A stretch of 64,000 nt of DNA from contig OZ219748.1 in the NCBI GenBank assembly GCA_964291335.2, positions 1,612,001 through 1,676,000 on the forward strand, written 5' to 3'. This DNA is from G964291335 sp964291335 (GTDB lineage: Bacteria > Chloroflexota > Dehalococcoidia > Lucifugimonadales > UBA3495). The position numbers were made by a program, and so were the translations under genes. The notes under the pieces were generated by a model. The model had not been told where the DNA came from. It saw nothing but the letters and a program-made list of their open reading frames with translations, and did not search any database. Below, one piece after another: positions 44,739-53,654 of the stretch (positions are counted from its first letter, which is position 1; each line of letters starts with the position of its first letter).

Positions 44739-46958
44739 TTACTGCGCCAGCAGCTGCTCCAGACCGCCGTGCCAGGCGGCGGCGATTTCCTCCACTGCCA
44801 GGTCCAGATAGCCGCCCAGTCGGAAGCGGTCGCCTCCGGTGGTTCCCAGCGGCAGCCAGGGCGCCCCGGCCTGAGCCGCCATAGCTTCCAGCCGGGAACG
44901 CCGCTCCGGGGGCAGGGCAACCACAATGCGGGACTGCCGCTCGCCAAACAGGACGGCATCCCAACGGAGGCCGGGCCGGGCCAGCGTCCGCCCGCCCCGG
45001 AAGCCGATGCCGCCGGCCAGAGAACATTCGGCCAGGGCAACTGCCAACCCGCCGTCAGCGCAGTCGTGGGCCGCGCAGATTACCTCATCCCGGATCAGTT
45101 GCCGGCACAGCCTCTGTACCCTTCGTTCCTGAACCAGGCTGATGGCCGGCCGGCCGGCTACCTGTTCGTGAACGGTCTGCAAATACTCACTGCCGGCCAG
45201 GTCAGCAGACCGGGGACGCAGCTGCCCCTGTCCCAGCAGGTACACTGCCAACCCTTCTTCGGGAAAGGCCGAACCGGTACGGCAGCCGACGTCTTCCAGC
45301 AGCCCCAGGCCGCCGGCTATGGGCGTAGGGTAGATGGCCTGCCCGTGGGATTCGTTATACAGGCTCACATTGCCGCTGATTACCGGCACGCCGAGGGCCC
45401 GGCAGGCGCGGGCCATGCCCCGGATGCACCATTCCAACTGGTAATAAACTTCCGGGCGTTCCGGGCTGCCGAAGTTCAGGCAGTCGGTCAGAGCCAGCGG
45501 TTCTGCGCCGACGCAGGTAAGGTTGCGGCAAACCTCGGCCACTACTATCTGCCCGCCCCGGTAGGGGTCCAGGTAGCAGTAACGGCCGTTGCCATCGATG
45601 CACAAGGCAATGGCCCGGTTTCCGCCCTTGATGCGCAGTATGGCGGCGTCGCCGCCCGGCCCGGCCACCGTATTGGTTTGCACCTGGTGGTCATAGCGGC
45701 GGTACACGCTGGCCTTGCCGGTTATGTTGGGCGCGCGCAGCAAGGTCAGCAGGGTTTCCGCCGGGCTTTGGTCTGGCATGGGAACTTCGTTCAGCACCAG
45801 CCGCTGCCGGGTTAACTGGTCGGCTGACGGTCTGCCCGACAAACGGTAGCGGGGAGCCTCGCTCAAGTGCTTGATGGGCAGCTCCGCGATAACCTGGTCG
45901 CCATCCAGGATGCGGGCCTGCGGTTCTTTAATTACCCGCCCAATTTCCCGACAGGGTATATCCCACCTGGCAAACACCTGGCGCACTCGTTCCACGCCCT
46001 CCGGCGGCGTTACCAGCAGCATTCGTTCCTGAGACTCGGACAGCATTACCTCGTAGCCGGTCATTCCCGATTCCCGGCGGTGCACCTGGCCGATGTCCAG
46101 GATGATGCCCCGACCGCCCCGATAAGCCGACTCTATGGCGGCGCTGGTCAAGCCGGCTGCGCCCAGGTCCTGGATGCCGCTGACCCAGCCGGTAGCCAGC
46201 GCCTCCAGGCAGGCCTCGATTAGCGTCTTTTCCAGAAAGGGGTTGCCCACCTGCACCGCCGGCCGCCGCTCCTGCTCCTCCTCAAAGGTACGGGAGGCCA
46301 GGCCCGAAGCGCCATGAATGCCGTCGCGCCCGGTATCGGCGCCAACCAGCAGCAGCGCGCTGCCCACCCGGTCGGCGGCGGCGGAAGCCAGTTCGGCGGT
46401 GGGCGCCAGGCCAACGCACATTGCGTTGACCAGGGGGTTCTGCGAGTAGGGTTCAGCGAAACAGATTTCCCCGGCGACATTGGGGACGCCGATGCAGTTG
46501 CCGTACCAGGAGATGCCCTCTACCACGCCGCGGAAGAGGCGGCGGTTGGCGGGCGAATCCAGCGGGCCAAAGCGCAGAGAGTTCAGGAGGGCGATGGGCC
46601 GGGCGCCCATGGCCAGAATGTCGCGCACGATGCCCCCCACGCCGGTGGCGGCGCCCTGCAGCGGCTCCACCGCTGAGGGGTGGTTGTGCGATTCCACCTT
46701 GAACACCACTGCCAGACCGCCGCCAATATCCACCGCCCCGGCATTTTCCGCCCCGGCCCGGGACAGCGCCCGGGGCGAACTGCCGGGGAAGAAACGGAGC
46801 AAAGGCCGGGAGTGCTTATAACCGCAATGCTCGCTCCACAAGGCGCCGAACATCCCCAGCTCGACCGGGTTAGGCTCCCGGGCCAGCCGTTCAACAATCA
46901 TGTCGTATTCGGCCCGGCTGAGGGCAATTTCATCCAGAAGCTCTTTGGTTACCGGCAT
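44739..46958 (-). CDS. purL: Phosphoribosylformylglycinamidine synthase subunit II
   Basis: A 739-aa small-type PurL, which makes formylglycinamidine ribonucleotide from FGAR, ATP and ammonia in purine synthesis. Motifs: FGALWSEHCGYKHSRPLL near the start, VFKVESHNHPSAVEP..GAATGVGGIVRD with the ATP-binding region, LGVPVISGNVSLYNES, and HDCADGGLAVALAE toward the end. The small type needs PurQ (glutaminase) and PurS, which are not in this window. The start lies 6 nt after the argC stop, indicating coupled translation. Confidence 0.95.
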   Translation of the reverse strand: MPVTKELLDEIALSRAEYDMIVERLAREPNPVELGMFGALWSEHCGYKHSRPLLRFFPGSSPRALSRAGAENAGAVDIGGGLAVVFKVESHNHPSAVEPLQGAATGVGGIVRDILAMGARPIALLNSLRFGPLDSPANRRLFRGVVEGISWYGNCIGVPNVAGEICFAEPYSQNPLVNAMCVGLAPTAELASAAADRVGSALLLVGADTGRDGIHGASGLASRTFEEEQERRPAVQVGNPFLEKTLIEACLEALATGWVSGIQDLGAAGLTSAAIESAYRGGRGIILDIGQVHRRESGMTGYEVMLSESQERMLLVTPPEGVERVRQVFARWDIPCREIGRVIKEPQARILDGDQVIAELPIKHLSEAPRYRLSGRPSADQLTRQRLVLNEVPMPDQSPAETLLTLLRAPNITGKASVYRRYDHQVQTNTVAGPGGDAAILRIKGGNRAIALCIDGNGRYCYLDPYRGGQIVVAEVCRNLTCVGAEPLALTDCLNFGSPERPEVYYQLEWCIRGMARACRALGVPVISGNVSLYNESHGQAIYPTPIAGGLGLLEDVGCRTGSAFPEEGLAVYLLGQGQLRPRSADLAGSEYLQTVHEQVAGRPAISLVQERRVQRLCRQLIRDEVICAAHDCADGGLAVALAECSLAGGIGFRGGRTLARPGLRWDAVLFGERQSRIVVALPPERRSRLEAMAAQAGAPWLPLGTTGGDRFRLGGYLDLAVEEIAAAWHGGLEQLLAQ

Positions 46959-46964
46959 TGGCTT

Positions 46965-47927
46965 TCAGCCCGTCCCCGGCAGGCCCGTTTCCTCGGGAAA
47001 GCCCAGCATCAGGTTCAGGTTTTGGATGGCTGCGCCGCCGGCCCCCTTGCCCAGATTGTCCAGCAGGGCGACCAGCAGCACATGGCCTGAAGGGTGGGGC
47101 GCTACGTGCAGCCGGATGCAGTTGGTATCATTGCAGGCCTCCGGGTTGAAGCTATGCTCATCCAGTTCGGAGGGAGCCGGCAGGGGCGCTACGGCCACAA
47201 AGGGCTCTTCCCGGTAACGCCGGCTGAGGGTTTCCCATACCTGGGCGCCGTCAACGCCCGAGGCCAGCAGCGCAGCATGGAGGGGTACTTGCACCCGCAT
47301 GCCGCGGCGAAAAGGCCCCACGGCGGGAACAAACTGGGGTTCGGACTTAAGGGCGGCGTATTGCAGCATCTCCGGCACGTGCTTGTGCCGCTGGCAGAGG
47401 GCATAGGGAGCCTCGTAAGGCAGGTTGGTCAGCCCGGTCTCCGGGTCTTCCCATTTGGCAATCAGGGAATTGCCGCCGCCGGAGTAGCCGGACAGAGCGT
47501 TGATGGAGATGGGGGCAGCCGGGTCCAGCAGCCCGGCATCGATCAGCGGGCGAACCAGCAGAATAAACCCGGTGGGGTAACAACCGGGGTTAGCCACGTA
47601 TTTAGCCGCGTTAATGGCTTCCCGTTGGCCCGGCGCCAGTTCCGGCAGCCCATAGGCCCAGCCCGCGGCGACCCGGTGGGCCGTGCTGGCGTCAATCAGG
47701 CGGGTATCGGCCGCGGCCGCCCAGCCGGCAGCCTCCTGCGCCGCCGCATCGGGGAGGCAGAGAATTGCCACGTCCGCTTCCATAATCCGCTCCCGGCGTT
47801 CTTCCGGGTTGCGCCGCAGTTCCGGTGGAAGGGTCAGCAGCGCCACGTCTTCCCGCCCGGCCATCCATTGGTGGATGCGCAGGCCGGTGGTGCCGGCGTG
47901 TCCATCGATAAAGACCTTGGGAAGCAT
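46965..47927 (-). CDS. argC: N-acetyl-gamma-glutamyl-phosphate reductase, type 2
   Basis: A 320-aa enzyme of the short type 2 ArgC group; it reduces N-acetylglutamyl phosphate with NADPH in arginine synthesis. Features: N-terminal VFIDGHAGTTGLRIHQWM (nucleotide binding), LIDASTAHRV, the catalytic Cys in VANPGCYPTGF (about residue 112), and the C-terminal GHVLLVALLDNLGKGAGGAAIQNLNLMLG. It precedes purL by 6 nt; pairing of argC with purL is unusual and may simply be a local operon. Confidence 0.94.
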   Translation of the reverse strand: MLPKVFIDGHAGTTGLRIHQWMAGREDVALLTLPPELRRNPEERRERIMEADVAILCLPDAAAQEAAGWAAAADTRLIDASTAHRVAAGWAYGLPELAPGQREAINAAKYVANPGCYPTGFILLVRPLIDAGLLDPAAPISINALSGYSGGGNSLIAKWEDPETGLTNLPYEAPYALCQRHKHVPEMLQYAALKSEPQFVPAVGPFRRGMRVQVPLHAALLASGVDGAQVWETLSRRYREEPFVAVAPLPAPSELDEHSFNPEACNDTNCIRLHVAPHPSGHVLLVALLDNLGKGAGGAAIQNLNLMLGFPEETGLPGTG

Positions 47928-48041
47928 AATCAGCCTCTATAGTAAAGAATTGCCGCTCACCGGGCGCCCCAAGTTTAATGCCGCAGCCCCGGTTGGCGCA
48001 ACGCCGGCGCAACAGCCCGGCTCGTGGCCGACCGGAACGCC

Positions 48042-48071
48042 TTGACGGCGGCCAGCGGGTTCGGGTACATT
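48042..48071 (+). promoter_or_regulatory. Promoter of the FmdB-like gene
   Basis: TTGACG (48042-48047), 18-nt spacer, TACATT (48066-48071), 54 nt before the ATG at 48126. Confidence 0.4.
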
Positions 48072-48125
48072 CCATAATAACTGAATTCACCGGAAAGCCC
48101 ATGCCTGCCTCAAGGAAGGTTTACC

Positions 48126-48353
48126 ATGCCAATTTATGAATACCACTGCCCGGCTTGCAGCCATAAGTTCGACAAACTTCAGGCGATGAATGCCGCTGGC
48201 GCCGACTGCCCCCGATGCGAACAGCCGGCCAAACGGGCCATTTCCGTTTTCGCGTCCATAGCATCGGGCGAAAGTTCCGGCAGCGGCGAGTTCAACGCCA
48301 TGCCAACCCCGCCCCGGAGCGGCGGCTGCTGTGGCGGCGGCTGTTTCCACTGA
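48126..48353 (+). CDS. FmdB-family zinc-ribbon protein
   Basis: A 75-aa protein starting MPIYEYHCPACSHKFDKLQ, the signature of the FmdB/CxxC-CxxC-SSSS regulatory-type family. The zinc ribbon is CPAC...CPRC. A Gly/Ser linker leads to a cysteine-rich end (GGCCGGGCFH). Members occur in many bacteria without an established function. AAGGAAGG precedes the ATG. Confidence 0.85.
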   Translation: MPIYEYHCPACSHKFDKLQAMNAAGADCPRCEQPAKRAISVFASIASGESSGSGEFNAMPTPPRSGGCCGGGCFH

Positions 48354-48540
48354 AACGGCGGGCCGGCAAATACCGGGAGCTTATGCCGGGGCAGCCAGGC
48401 CGCCCGGTCGGGAAGGCCCTTGACACCCCCTGCCCCAAATGTCAGACTACCTCTGCTGAATACTTGGCGTCCCGTCTCCGGTTGCTGCCGGCTTGGCTGC
48501 GCCGGAGTTGCCGGGCGCAAGAAGTAACGGGAGGAATTGC

Positions 48541-48747
48541 ATGGCGGACGTGAAAATCGAGATCCGAGCTAACGGCCCGAACCGGGTAACCGGGCCCATT
48601 GACATTGTGGACCAGTCGGGGAACAATTACACCATTCCCGAAGGGCAGTGGGTTTCCCTGTGCCGCTGCGGCGCTTCCGGCAACAAGCCCTTTTGCGACG
48701 GCGGCCACCGGGACGCCGGGTTTCAGGCGCCCAGCGAAGCCCAGTAA
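48541..48747 (+). CDS. CDGSH-type iron-sulfur protein
   Basis: A 68-aa protein with a single CDGSH-type [2Fe-2S] motif: C-x-C-x...C-x-x-x-H in SLCRCGASGNKPFCDGGH at residues about 42-58, the three-Cys one-His ligand set. The N-terminal 40 residues are a small beta extension. Such proteins bind redox-active, transferable clusters. ATG 48541 with GGGAGGAA upstream is preferred over the upstream ATG-less extension to 48493. Confidence 0.9.
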   Translation: MADVKIEIRANGPNRVTGPIDIVDQSGNNYTIPEGQWVSLCRCGASGNKPFCDGGHRDAGFQAPSEAQ

Positions 48748-48871
48748 GCAGTAACGGAACCGGCACTCTGATACCAGGACGCAGCAGCGTCGGCGGGACG
48801 GCCAATTGCGCCGGCCTCCCGAAGGCCCTGCGTCTTTTATTTTGGAGGACTGCATCGACGCAGCGGAAAGA

Positions 48872-49672
48872 ATGCCTGACGCCGGCACGATTTTTGAGGC
48901 GGCTAAGGCCCTCTTCGCCCAATATCAGGCCGGGGAGACCTTTACCGCATTGCCGGGCCCCTGGGGCATCGACACCATCCCGGCGGCCTACGCGGTGCAG
49001 CGGGAATACCTGAAGCTGCTGGCAGAGGTTCAGGGGCCGGTTGCCGGCTACAAGCTGGCTTACACCACGGCCACCATGCAGCAGCGGGCCGGCTGGCGCG
49101 AACCCTGCGCCGGGGCGCTGCTGTCCGGCGTGATTTACCCCTCGCCGGCGGAGCTGCGGGGCGCTGACTACCGTCGGTTGGGTATGGAAGGTGAAATTGC
49201 GGTGCGTCTGGCCGCCGACCTGCCGGCGTCGGGCGCTCCCTACTCGCGGGACTCGGTGACCGAGGCAGTGGGCGCGGTAATGGCCGCTGTTGAAGTAATC
49301 GATATGCGCCTGCCGGAGGGTATGGACGGCCTGGCGCGCACCCTTACTTCCGTGGCGACCAATATCTCTAACGCCGGAGCCGTTCTGGGCCCGGAGGTAA
49401 CCGACTGGCGGAACCTGGACCTGGCAGCGGTCAGAGGTTCGGCCAGCATCAACCGGGAAGAGGTGGGCGCCGGCTTCGGCTCTGACGTAATGGGACACCC
49501 CTTCGAGCCGCTGGCCTGGCTGGCCAACCGGCTGGCGGATGAGGGGCGGCCGCTGACCCGGGGAACCGTTGTTATTACCGGCAGCATTGTGCCGCCCAGG
49601 TTTCTGCAGCCGGGCGACCGGGCGGTGGTTGCCGTGGCTGGCCTGGGCGAGGCTGCTCTGGCAGTGCGGTAA
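48872..49672 (+). CDS. 2-keto-4-pentenoate hydratase-like protein (FAH superfamily)
   Basis: A 266-aa protein close to the length of MhpD/XylJ hydratases, which add water to 2-hydroxypentadienoates in meta-cleavage pathways of aromatic compounds. Features: YAVQREYLKLLAEVQGPVAGYKLAYT near residue 50, the metal-binding acidic residues in LGMEGEIAVRLAADL and AVMAAVEVIDMRL, and GAVLGPEV. Related 4-oxalocrotonate decarboxylases have the same fold. ATG 48872 is chosen by family length; its ribosome site is weak, and a strong GGAGG lies at 48844-48848. Confidence 0.78.
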   Translation: MPDAGTIFEAAKALFAQYQAGETFTALPGPWGIDTIPAAYAVQREYLKLLAEVQGPVAGYKLAYTTATMQQRAGWREPCAGALLSGVIYPSPAELRGADYRRLGMEGEIAVRLAADLPASGAPYSRDSVTEAVGAVMAAVEVIDMRLPEGMDGLARTLTSVATNISNAGAVLGPEVTDWRNLDLAAVRGSASINREEVGAGFGSDVMGHPFEPLAWLANRLADEGRPLTRGTVVITGSIVPPRFLQPGDRAVVAVAGLGEAALAVR

Positions 49673-49760
49673 CGGCTTCCATCGGTTTTGGGCGCCGGAT
49701 GGACGCATCGCTGGTTTCCGCCAGCTGCTCTGGCAGTGCGGTAACGGCTTCCATCGGTTT
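49652..49760. repeat. 72-bp partial tandem duplication at the hydratase 3' end
   Basis: The 37-nt block 49652-49688 (starting GCTGCTCTGGCAGTGCGG), which contains the hydratase stop codon, is repeated exactly at 49724-49760. Recent duplication is likely because there are no differences. Confidence 0.75.
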
Positions 49761-49867
49761 ACCCTCGTCCGGCCATTGGCGATAACCGGCTTTTACCCCG
49801 GCAGTTGACGCCGGCGGTTTTGCGCTGCCGTCCGCCGCAGTTCCCCGTTGGCCCGATGATTGCCTCC

Positions 49868-50947
49868 CTAACCGGGGCCGGCCCGGCGGCGGAGTTGACG
49901 CACGCTCCGCACCGCGGTCAGACGTTCTTCAGCCAGGCGGTCGGCGGCCTGGGCGGTAGTTACCTCTTCCTGCCGGGCGGTATGGATTACCCGCTCCATA
50001 ATTTCGTAAATCCGCTCCGTCCTTTTCCGGGCCAGTTCCGGGTTGTAGGCCATTCCCACCTCTGCCGATACGTTGATGATGCCGCCGGCGTTGATTACAT
50101 AGTCGGGCGCATACAGAATGCCCCGCCGGTGCAGGTCGTCCCCGTTGGCATCGGTCAACAGCTGGTTGTTGGCCCCGCCGGCCACGATGCGGCTGGTCAG
50201 ACGCGGGATAGTATGTTCGTTGATAACGCCGCCCAGGGCGCAGGGCGAGAAGATGTCGCAGTTCACGTCGTAGATGTCTTCCGGGGCTACCACCTCAATG
50301 CCCATAGCGGCGGCCCTTTCCCGGGCGCCCTGGTAAACGTCGGCAGCCACCACCTGGGCGTCCTCCTTCAGCAGATGAGCCGCCGTCTGGGCCGCCACCT
50401 TGCCGAAGCCCTGCATCGCTACCCGCCGGCCCCGCAGGGAATCGCTGCCCCACACCTCTTTGGCGCAGGCCTTCATACCCATATACACGCCCAACCCGGT
50501 CATGAGCGACGTGTCGCCGCTGCCGCCCAGCGCCAAAGGCAGCCCCACCACATAGTCGGTTTCCTGGCTCACATACTCCAGGTCCCGGCCAACGCTGCCC
50601 ACGTCGGTAGTAGTCAGGTAACGCCCGCCCAGGGCCTCCACACAGCGGCCATAAGCCCGCAGCAAAGCCTCCGTCTTCTGGGTATGCGGGTCGGCGATGA
50701 TTACCCCCTTGCCGCCGCCCAGCGACAAATCGGCGGTGGCCGCCTTGTAGGTCATGGCCCGGCTCAAACGCAGGGCGTCCTGCAGCGCCTCCTCCTCGGA
50801 AGCATAAGGCCAGATGCGCGTACCGCCGCAGGCCGGCCCCAGGGTAGTATCGTGAATTACCACAATGGCCTTCAGGCCGGCCGCCGGGTCGGTGAACATT
50901 GTCAGCTGTTCGTAACCGTACTGGTTCAGATAGTCAAAAACCTGCAT
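49868..50947 (-). CDS. Glu/Leu/Phe/Val family dehydrogenase (leucine-dehydrogenase-like)
   Basis: A 359-aa NAD-dependent amino-acid dehydrogenase, the length of leucine and phenylalanine dehydrogenases. The substrate-binding Lys is in LGPACGGTRIW..MTYKAATADLSLGGGKGVI, followed by catalytic TTDVGSVGRDLEYV, the Rossmann motif VAMQGFGKVAAQTAAHLL (about residue 180) and GGANNQLL. The enzyme would reversibly deaminate branched-chain or aromatic L-amino acids, in line with the amino-acid uptake system in this window. GGGAG precedes the ATG. Confidence 0.88.
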   Translation of the reverse strand: MQVFDYLNQYGYEQLTMFTDPAAGLKAIVVIHDTTLGPACGGTRIWPYASEEEALQDALRLSRAMTYKAATADLSLGGGKGVIIADPHTQKTEALLRAYGRCVEALGGRYLTTTDVGSVGRDLEYVSQETDYVVGLPLALGGSGDTSLMTGLGVYMGMKACAKEVWGSDSLRGRRVAMQGFGKVAAQTAAHLLKEDAQVVAADVYQGARERAAAMGIEVVAPEDIYDVNCDIFSPCALGGVINEHTIPRLTSRIVAGGANNQLLTDANGDDLHRRGILYAPDYVINAGGIINVSAEVGMAYNPELARKRTERIYEIMERVIHTARQEEVTTAQAADRLAEERLTAVRSVRQLRRRAGPG

Positions 50948-51113
50948 GGCAACTACTCCCTCAAAAGCAAAAGTTCGGGAGGCCGGGAATAAGTTTGCCT
51001 CACAATATAATTATACTAAATGGCTGACGGCGATACACCGGGCCGGGGCCGCCGGTTCGTGGAATTGGGGCGACGGGCCTGGCGGGAGGCTGGCGGGTGA
51101 AGGAACCGGGGGG

Positions 51114-53648
51114 CTAGGTCGTATAAATTTCCGCAAGCCCGGCCATAGCTTCCGGGAACTCTTCCCTGTTGAATACCAAACGGAAAGTGCCTTTGGCCGG
51201 CCCGTCTTTAACGGTCATACTTCCGCAGTTAAAGGCGTTCTGGAGCGTTTCCAGCACCTTTTGCTTATATACGGTGTCAGGGTTGTCCTTCAGGTGTTCG
51301 CCTTTGGTCTCAAAGACCAGAAAATGCGGTTGAGCGCCGTTGCGGCCGGCCATAGCGACGAAATCGGGCCAGATGCGTTCCTGCCGCCAGCCCCGCAGGT
51401 AATAGTCGCCCTGCTGCCGAACCGCAACCCGATGCCACCACCTTAACGCCCGCTGTTCATCAAGGTACAATGCGAACTGCCGCTCCAGGTCGCTGTCAAA
51501 CTCCCGATGAAACACCTGCTCAAAGAGGCTCAACTGCATGGGCATGCCCTTATTCGCAAGCGTCGGGCCGGCCGGGTCAATAGTAATTTCATAAGATTCT
51601 TTCATTTTGAAGTTGGGCCGGCCGGCCTGCAAGTCAAAGGAAATTTCGCCTTTCCCGAGCTTTTGCTGAAAGGCTTCCTGGGCCTGACTACCCAGCGCCT
51701 CGCTTACCGCTTTCCGAAGTTCCCAACAGATATAAGACCGCCGGTCGTGAATATCAGCGTCGCTGGAGTCCCGCTTCCGCCATATTGCAACCATTTCCTG
51801 CGCCAGCCGGGTTGCCTGCCAGGGGTTCGGCACTATATCGGCAATGCGGCGGGCGAACCAGGCGATTTGCATAGTCTTGTCAATGAACACTTCCTGGTCC
51901 TGGTGGAACACCGCCGGCGTTTCGCCAACGTCAACGGTTGCCGTTTGCCGCCGGGCCTGTTCCGGCATTGAGGCCTGCAGCTCCCCGGGCACGTGCAGGG
52001 CGTCCCACTCAATGGCCGGCAGAATGTGCCGTTGGTAATCCAGCTCAACCCATCCGGCGCCTTCCTGGTGCAGCACCATCGGCAGGAAGATGTTTTCGCC
52101 CTTGAACTTTTCCCGCCGGGTTACCGTAACGGGGGTCAGGTCGGCCGATTCGGCGGTTACCTCGCCGGCCAGACCAGTCATCCCTTCCGCTTCCAGCCCC
52201 CGTTGCACCTGGACTACGGCCTCGCCGACGCTGGTGTTCCAGCAATAGACGTAGCATTGGTCCAGCCGCTCAACCCCGGTACGCTGCGCAAAGGGTTGGC
52301 GCATTACCCGGCCAACCAGTTGGGTAATGGCGCGCTGGGCGGTGGTATTGTCCAGCATTACCAGCAAGTAGGCGAAGGAACAATCCCAGCCTTCCATCAG
52401 CGCCGCCCGGGTAATAATCCACCGCACCGGCGACAATTCAGACAGCAGGTCAACGCCGGTCAGCTCGTCCATTTCCGAAGACTTTACGGCGATGCTTTCG
52501 GCGGGTACAGCCAGTTTGCTGATTAAATGCTCCCGCACGTCCTCGGCGTGAATCCGCTCGCCGTCCCGCTGCTCCTTGCCGGTGCGCTCAACCCGTACCA
52601 CGGCAACCGGCCGGATGTAGCGTCCCCCTTGATGCTGCAAGGCGACCGCATCGGCGGCCAGAAGCTCCAGCTGGTCGTGCGCCTCGGCCAAAGTATGCTG
52701 CCAGTCGGTATTGGTAAAGGAGCTGACCTTCACCGGCAGCTTAATCATCTGCTCATTCTTGAGTTCCACGCCGGTAATGTCCACCAGCAGGTTGCTGATG
52801 CCGCGATTGGGGGTGGCGGAAAGCTCAATTACCAGGCTCGGGTCCAGGCGGTTGATTGACTGGACGAACTCCTGGTTGGCATCGGTTCTGGCGCCGTAGG
52901 CCTTGTGCGCCTCGTCCAGCACCACCACCGGACGGAGCATCTTGAACAGGTTGAAGAGGCTGTGCTTGACCGGCCCGCCCTCGGCGGTTGGTTCCAGGTC
53001 CGGGCTCCGTTCCAGCAGCCGGCCGTCCCCCAGCAGGTCGTCGCCGTCGGGAAAGAACGTGGGGTAGCGCCCCGAATCGCGGAACATGCGCAGAAAATCC
53101 CGCCCCTTCCGCCGGTTAGCCGCCGGCAGCATCAGCAGCATTACGCAAAGGTAGTTGGCTACATCGCCGGAAGTAAAGTAATCGTCTTTCTGCAGCAGCT
53201 TGAACCGGCCGGCGCTGGCCCGTTCCAGCAGCTCCCGGTAAGGGTGTTCCCGGTTCCGCAGCGCGGCCCGCGTCTGGTCGTAAATGGCGCGGGTAGGGGT
53301 AATCCACAGGGTCAGGCCCGTCTGCCGGTTCAGTCGTTCCAGCGCGGCGGCGGCCAGCAGCGTCTTGCCCCCGCCGGTAGGAACCTTGAAGCAGACGTGC
53401 GGAATGGGCCGGTCGGCCTCATCGGTGCGGCTCACGTAATCGCCGGCGCTCTGGGCCACGCCGCCAGCCTCCTTCAGCCGCTGCCAGGCCGTTTTCGGGT
53501 AGTTGCGCGAATCTTCCGGTATATCCACCTGGGCCGATTTCAGGGCTTCGATCGCTATTGCAGACTTCTGGCGGGCGTCTTCCAGCGCCTCCAGCCAGCG
53601 GGAGAAGGCGTTCAAGGTCGATTCCTGGTACTCTTTCAACTCAAACAT
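51114..53648 (-). CDS. Type III restriction enzyme Res-like helicase-nuclease
   Basis: An 844-aa restriction subunit. Helicase motifs: VPTGGGKTLLAAAAL (about residue 90), VVLDEAHKAYG (Walker B), LSATPNRGISNLL, LMEGWDCSFAYLLVML and ITQLVGRVMRQPF. The C-terminal nuclease is PD-(D/E)xK: WPDFVAMAGRNG and FLVFETKGEHL at about residues 780-800. The gene starts 6 nt after the stop of the Mod gene on the same strand, so both are co-translated and form a type III complex that cuts DNA when two sites in opposite orientation are unmodified. It is probably also able to work with the orphan phase-variable Mod, whose conserved parts are nearly the same. Confidence 0.9.
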   Translation of the reverse strand: MFELKEYQESTLNAFSRWLEALEDARQKSAIAIEALKSAQVDIPEDSRNYPKTAWQRLKEAGGVAQSAGDYVSRTDEADRPIPHVCFKVPTGGGKTLLAAAALERLNRQTGLTLWITPTRAIYDQTRAALRNREHPYRELLERASAGRFKLLQKDDYFTSGDVANYLCVMLLMLPAANRRKGRDFLRMFRDSGRYPTFFPDGDDLLGDGRLLERSPDLEPTAEGGPVKHSLFNLFKMLRPVVVLDEAHKAYGARTDANQEFVQSINRLDPSLVIELSATPNRGISNLLVDITGVELKNEQMIKLPVKVSSFTNTDWQHTLAEAHDQLELLAADAVALQHQGGRYIRPVAVVRVERTGKEQRDGERIHAEDVREHLISKLAVPAESIAVKSSEMDELTGVDLLSELSPVRWIITRAALMEGWDCSFAYLLVMLDNTTAQRAITQLVGRVMRQPFAQRTGVERLDQCYVYCWNTSVGEAVVQVQRGLEAEGMTGLAGEVTAESADLTPVTVTRREKFKGENIFLPMVLHQEGAGWVELDYQRHILPAIEWDALHVPGELQASMPEQARRQTATVDVGETPAVFHQDQEVFIDKTMQIAWFARRIADIVPNPWQATRLAQEMVAIWRKRDSSDADIHDRRSYICWELRKAVSEALGSQAQEAFQQKLGKGEISFDLQAGRPNFKMKESYEITIDPAGPTLANKGMPMQLSLFEQVFHREFDSDLERQFALYLDEQRALRWWHRVAVRQQGDYYLRGWRQERIWPDFVAMAGRNGAQPHFLVFETKGEHLKDNPDTVYKQKVLETLQNAFNCGSMTVKDGPAKGTFRLVFNREEFPEAMAGLAEIYTT

Positions 53649-53654
53649 AACGGA

